From JAXDLH01 sp034666705 (lineage in GTDB: Bacteria; Chloroflexota; UBA6077; SHYK01), in contig JAXDLH010000100.1 of assembly GCA_034666705.1 (NCBI GenBank), positions 1 through 6,312 of the forward strand: 6,312 nucleotides of DNA. Direction: 5' to 3'. Within the stretch, counting starts at the first letter, position 1. Each line of letters begins with the position of its first letter. Below, piece after piece: positions 6,208-6,312 of this stretch. The notes under the pieces were generated by a model, which was not told the origin of the DNA, did not search any database, and was given only the letters and a program-made list of their open reading frames with translations. The translations under genes and the position numbers were made by a program.

Positions 6208-6312
6208 CTAGAAGAAAGTGTTGATGACCTTCGGGAGCAGCACGTTCTGGGCGAGCAGGATCTTGCGCTTCACGACCTTGAAGGTCGTCTCGGGGTCCCG
6301 TCGCAAGAGGTC
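6208..6312 (-). CDS. C-terminal 34 residues of an unrecognised protein, cut by window edge
   Basis: The minus frame from the right edge to TAG at 6210-6208 reads DLLRRDPETTFKVV, then KRKILLAQNVLL and PKVINTFF. It looks like an amphipathic helix and a hydrophobic tail, with normal codon use, and it ends 40 bases before the next start on the same strand, as expected of an operon member. Too little remains to assign a family. Just past the stop, AGGCCT occurs twice seven bases apart (6191-6196, 6204-6209), able to form a 6-bp hairpin. Confidence 0.7.
   Translation of the reverse strand, partial: DLLRRDPETTFKVVKRKILLAQNVLLPKVINTFF

Noticed and set aside
6189..6210. Nine-base direct repeat GCAGGCCTA, twice, four bases apart
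   Set aside because: Too short and single; it overlaps a stop codon and could be chance, so it is only mentioned with the partial gene.

Overview
The window is a GC-rich bacterial chromosome segment with seven to eight genes on both strands. Its character is that of a free-living, possibly soil or uncultured, bacterium of Chloroflexota type. That placement rests only on overall base composition and on the style of the solute-binding lipoprotein (short lipobox leader, then an Ala/Pro/Ser-rich tether, then a family 5 domain). It is a guess, not a demonstration. No rRNA, tRNA, CRISPR array, transposase or integrase is visible.

Layout. (1) Positions 1-1477, minus: a peptide/oligopeptide-type ABC transporter substrate-binding lipoprotein, cut by the left edge, with a recognisable sigma-70-like promoter upstream (1568-1597). 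(2) 1787-2164, minus: a 125-residue protein of unknown function with a good ribosome binding site. (3) 2165-2600: a divergent non-coding region. (4) 2601-2912, plus: a 103-residue ferredoxin-like/dimeric alpha-beta barrel-type small protein. (5) 2913-3347: a non-coding region carrying a long REP-like palindrome. (6) 3348-3716 and 3703-4407, plus: a compact SET-domain protein whose end overlaps the start of a QueC-like PP-loop protein; the two are probably translationally coupled. (7) 4408-4620: a convergent intergenic region holding a nested inverted repeat and a second hairpin. (8) 6312-4621, minus: a run of three closely spaced genes (gaps of 40 and 41 bases). These are the C-terminal end of an unrecognised protein, a His-rich 114-residue unknown, and a 386-residue bicupin whose second cupin keeps a three-histidine metal site of the gentisate-dioxygenase kind.

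How the genes may work together. The three right-hand minus genes look like one catabolic-type operon: a cupin dioxygenase-like enzyme plus a small partner. The solute-binding protein at the left could feed a peptide or other small-molecule importer encoded beyond the window, but nothing here ties it to the cupin operon. The most unusual part is the SET plus QueC-like pair. A putative protein methyltransferase is fused in translation to a nucleotide-activating PP-loop enzyme, the PP-loop enzyme differs from canonical QueC in the region that recognises the deazaguanine substrate, and no other queuosine gene is present in the window.
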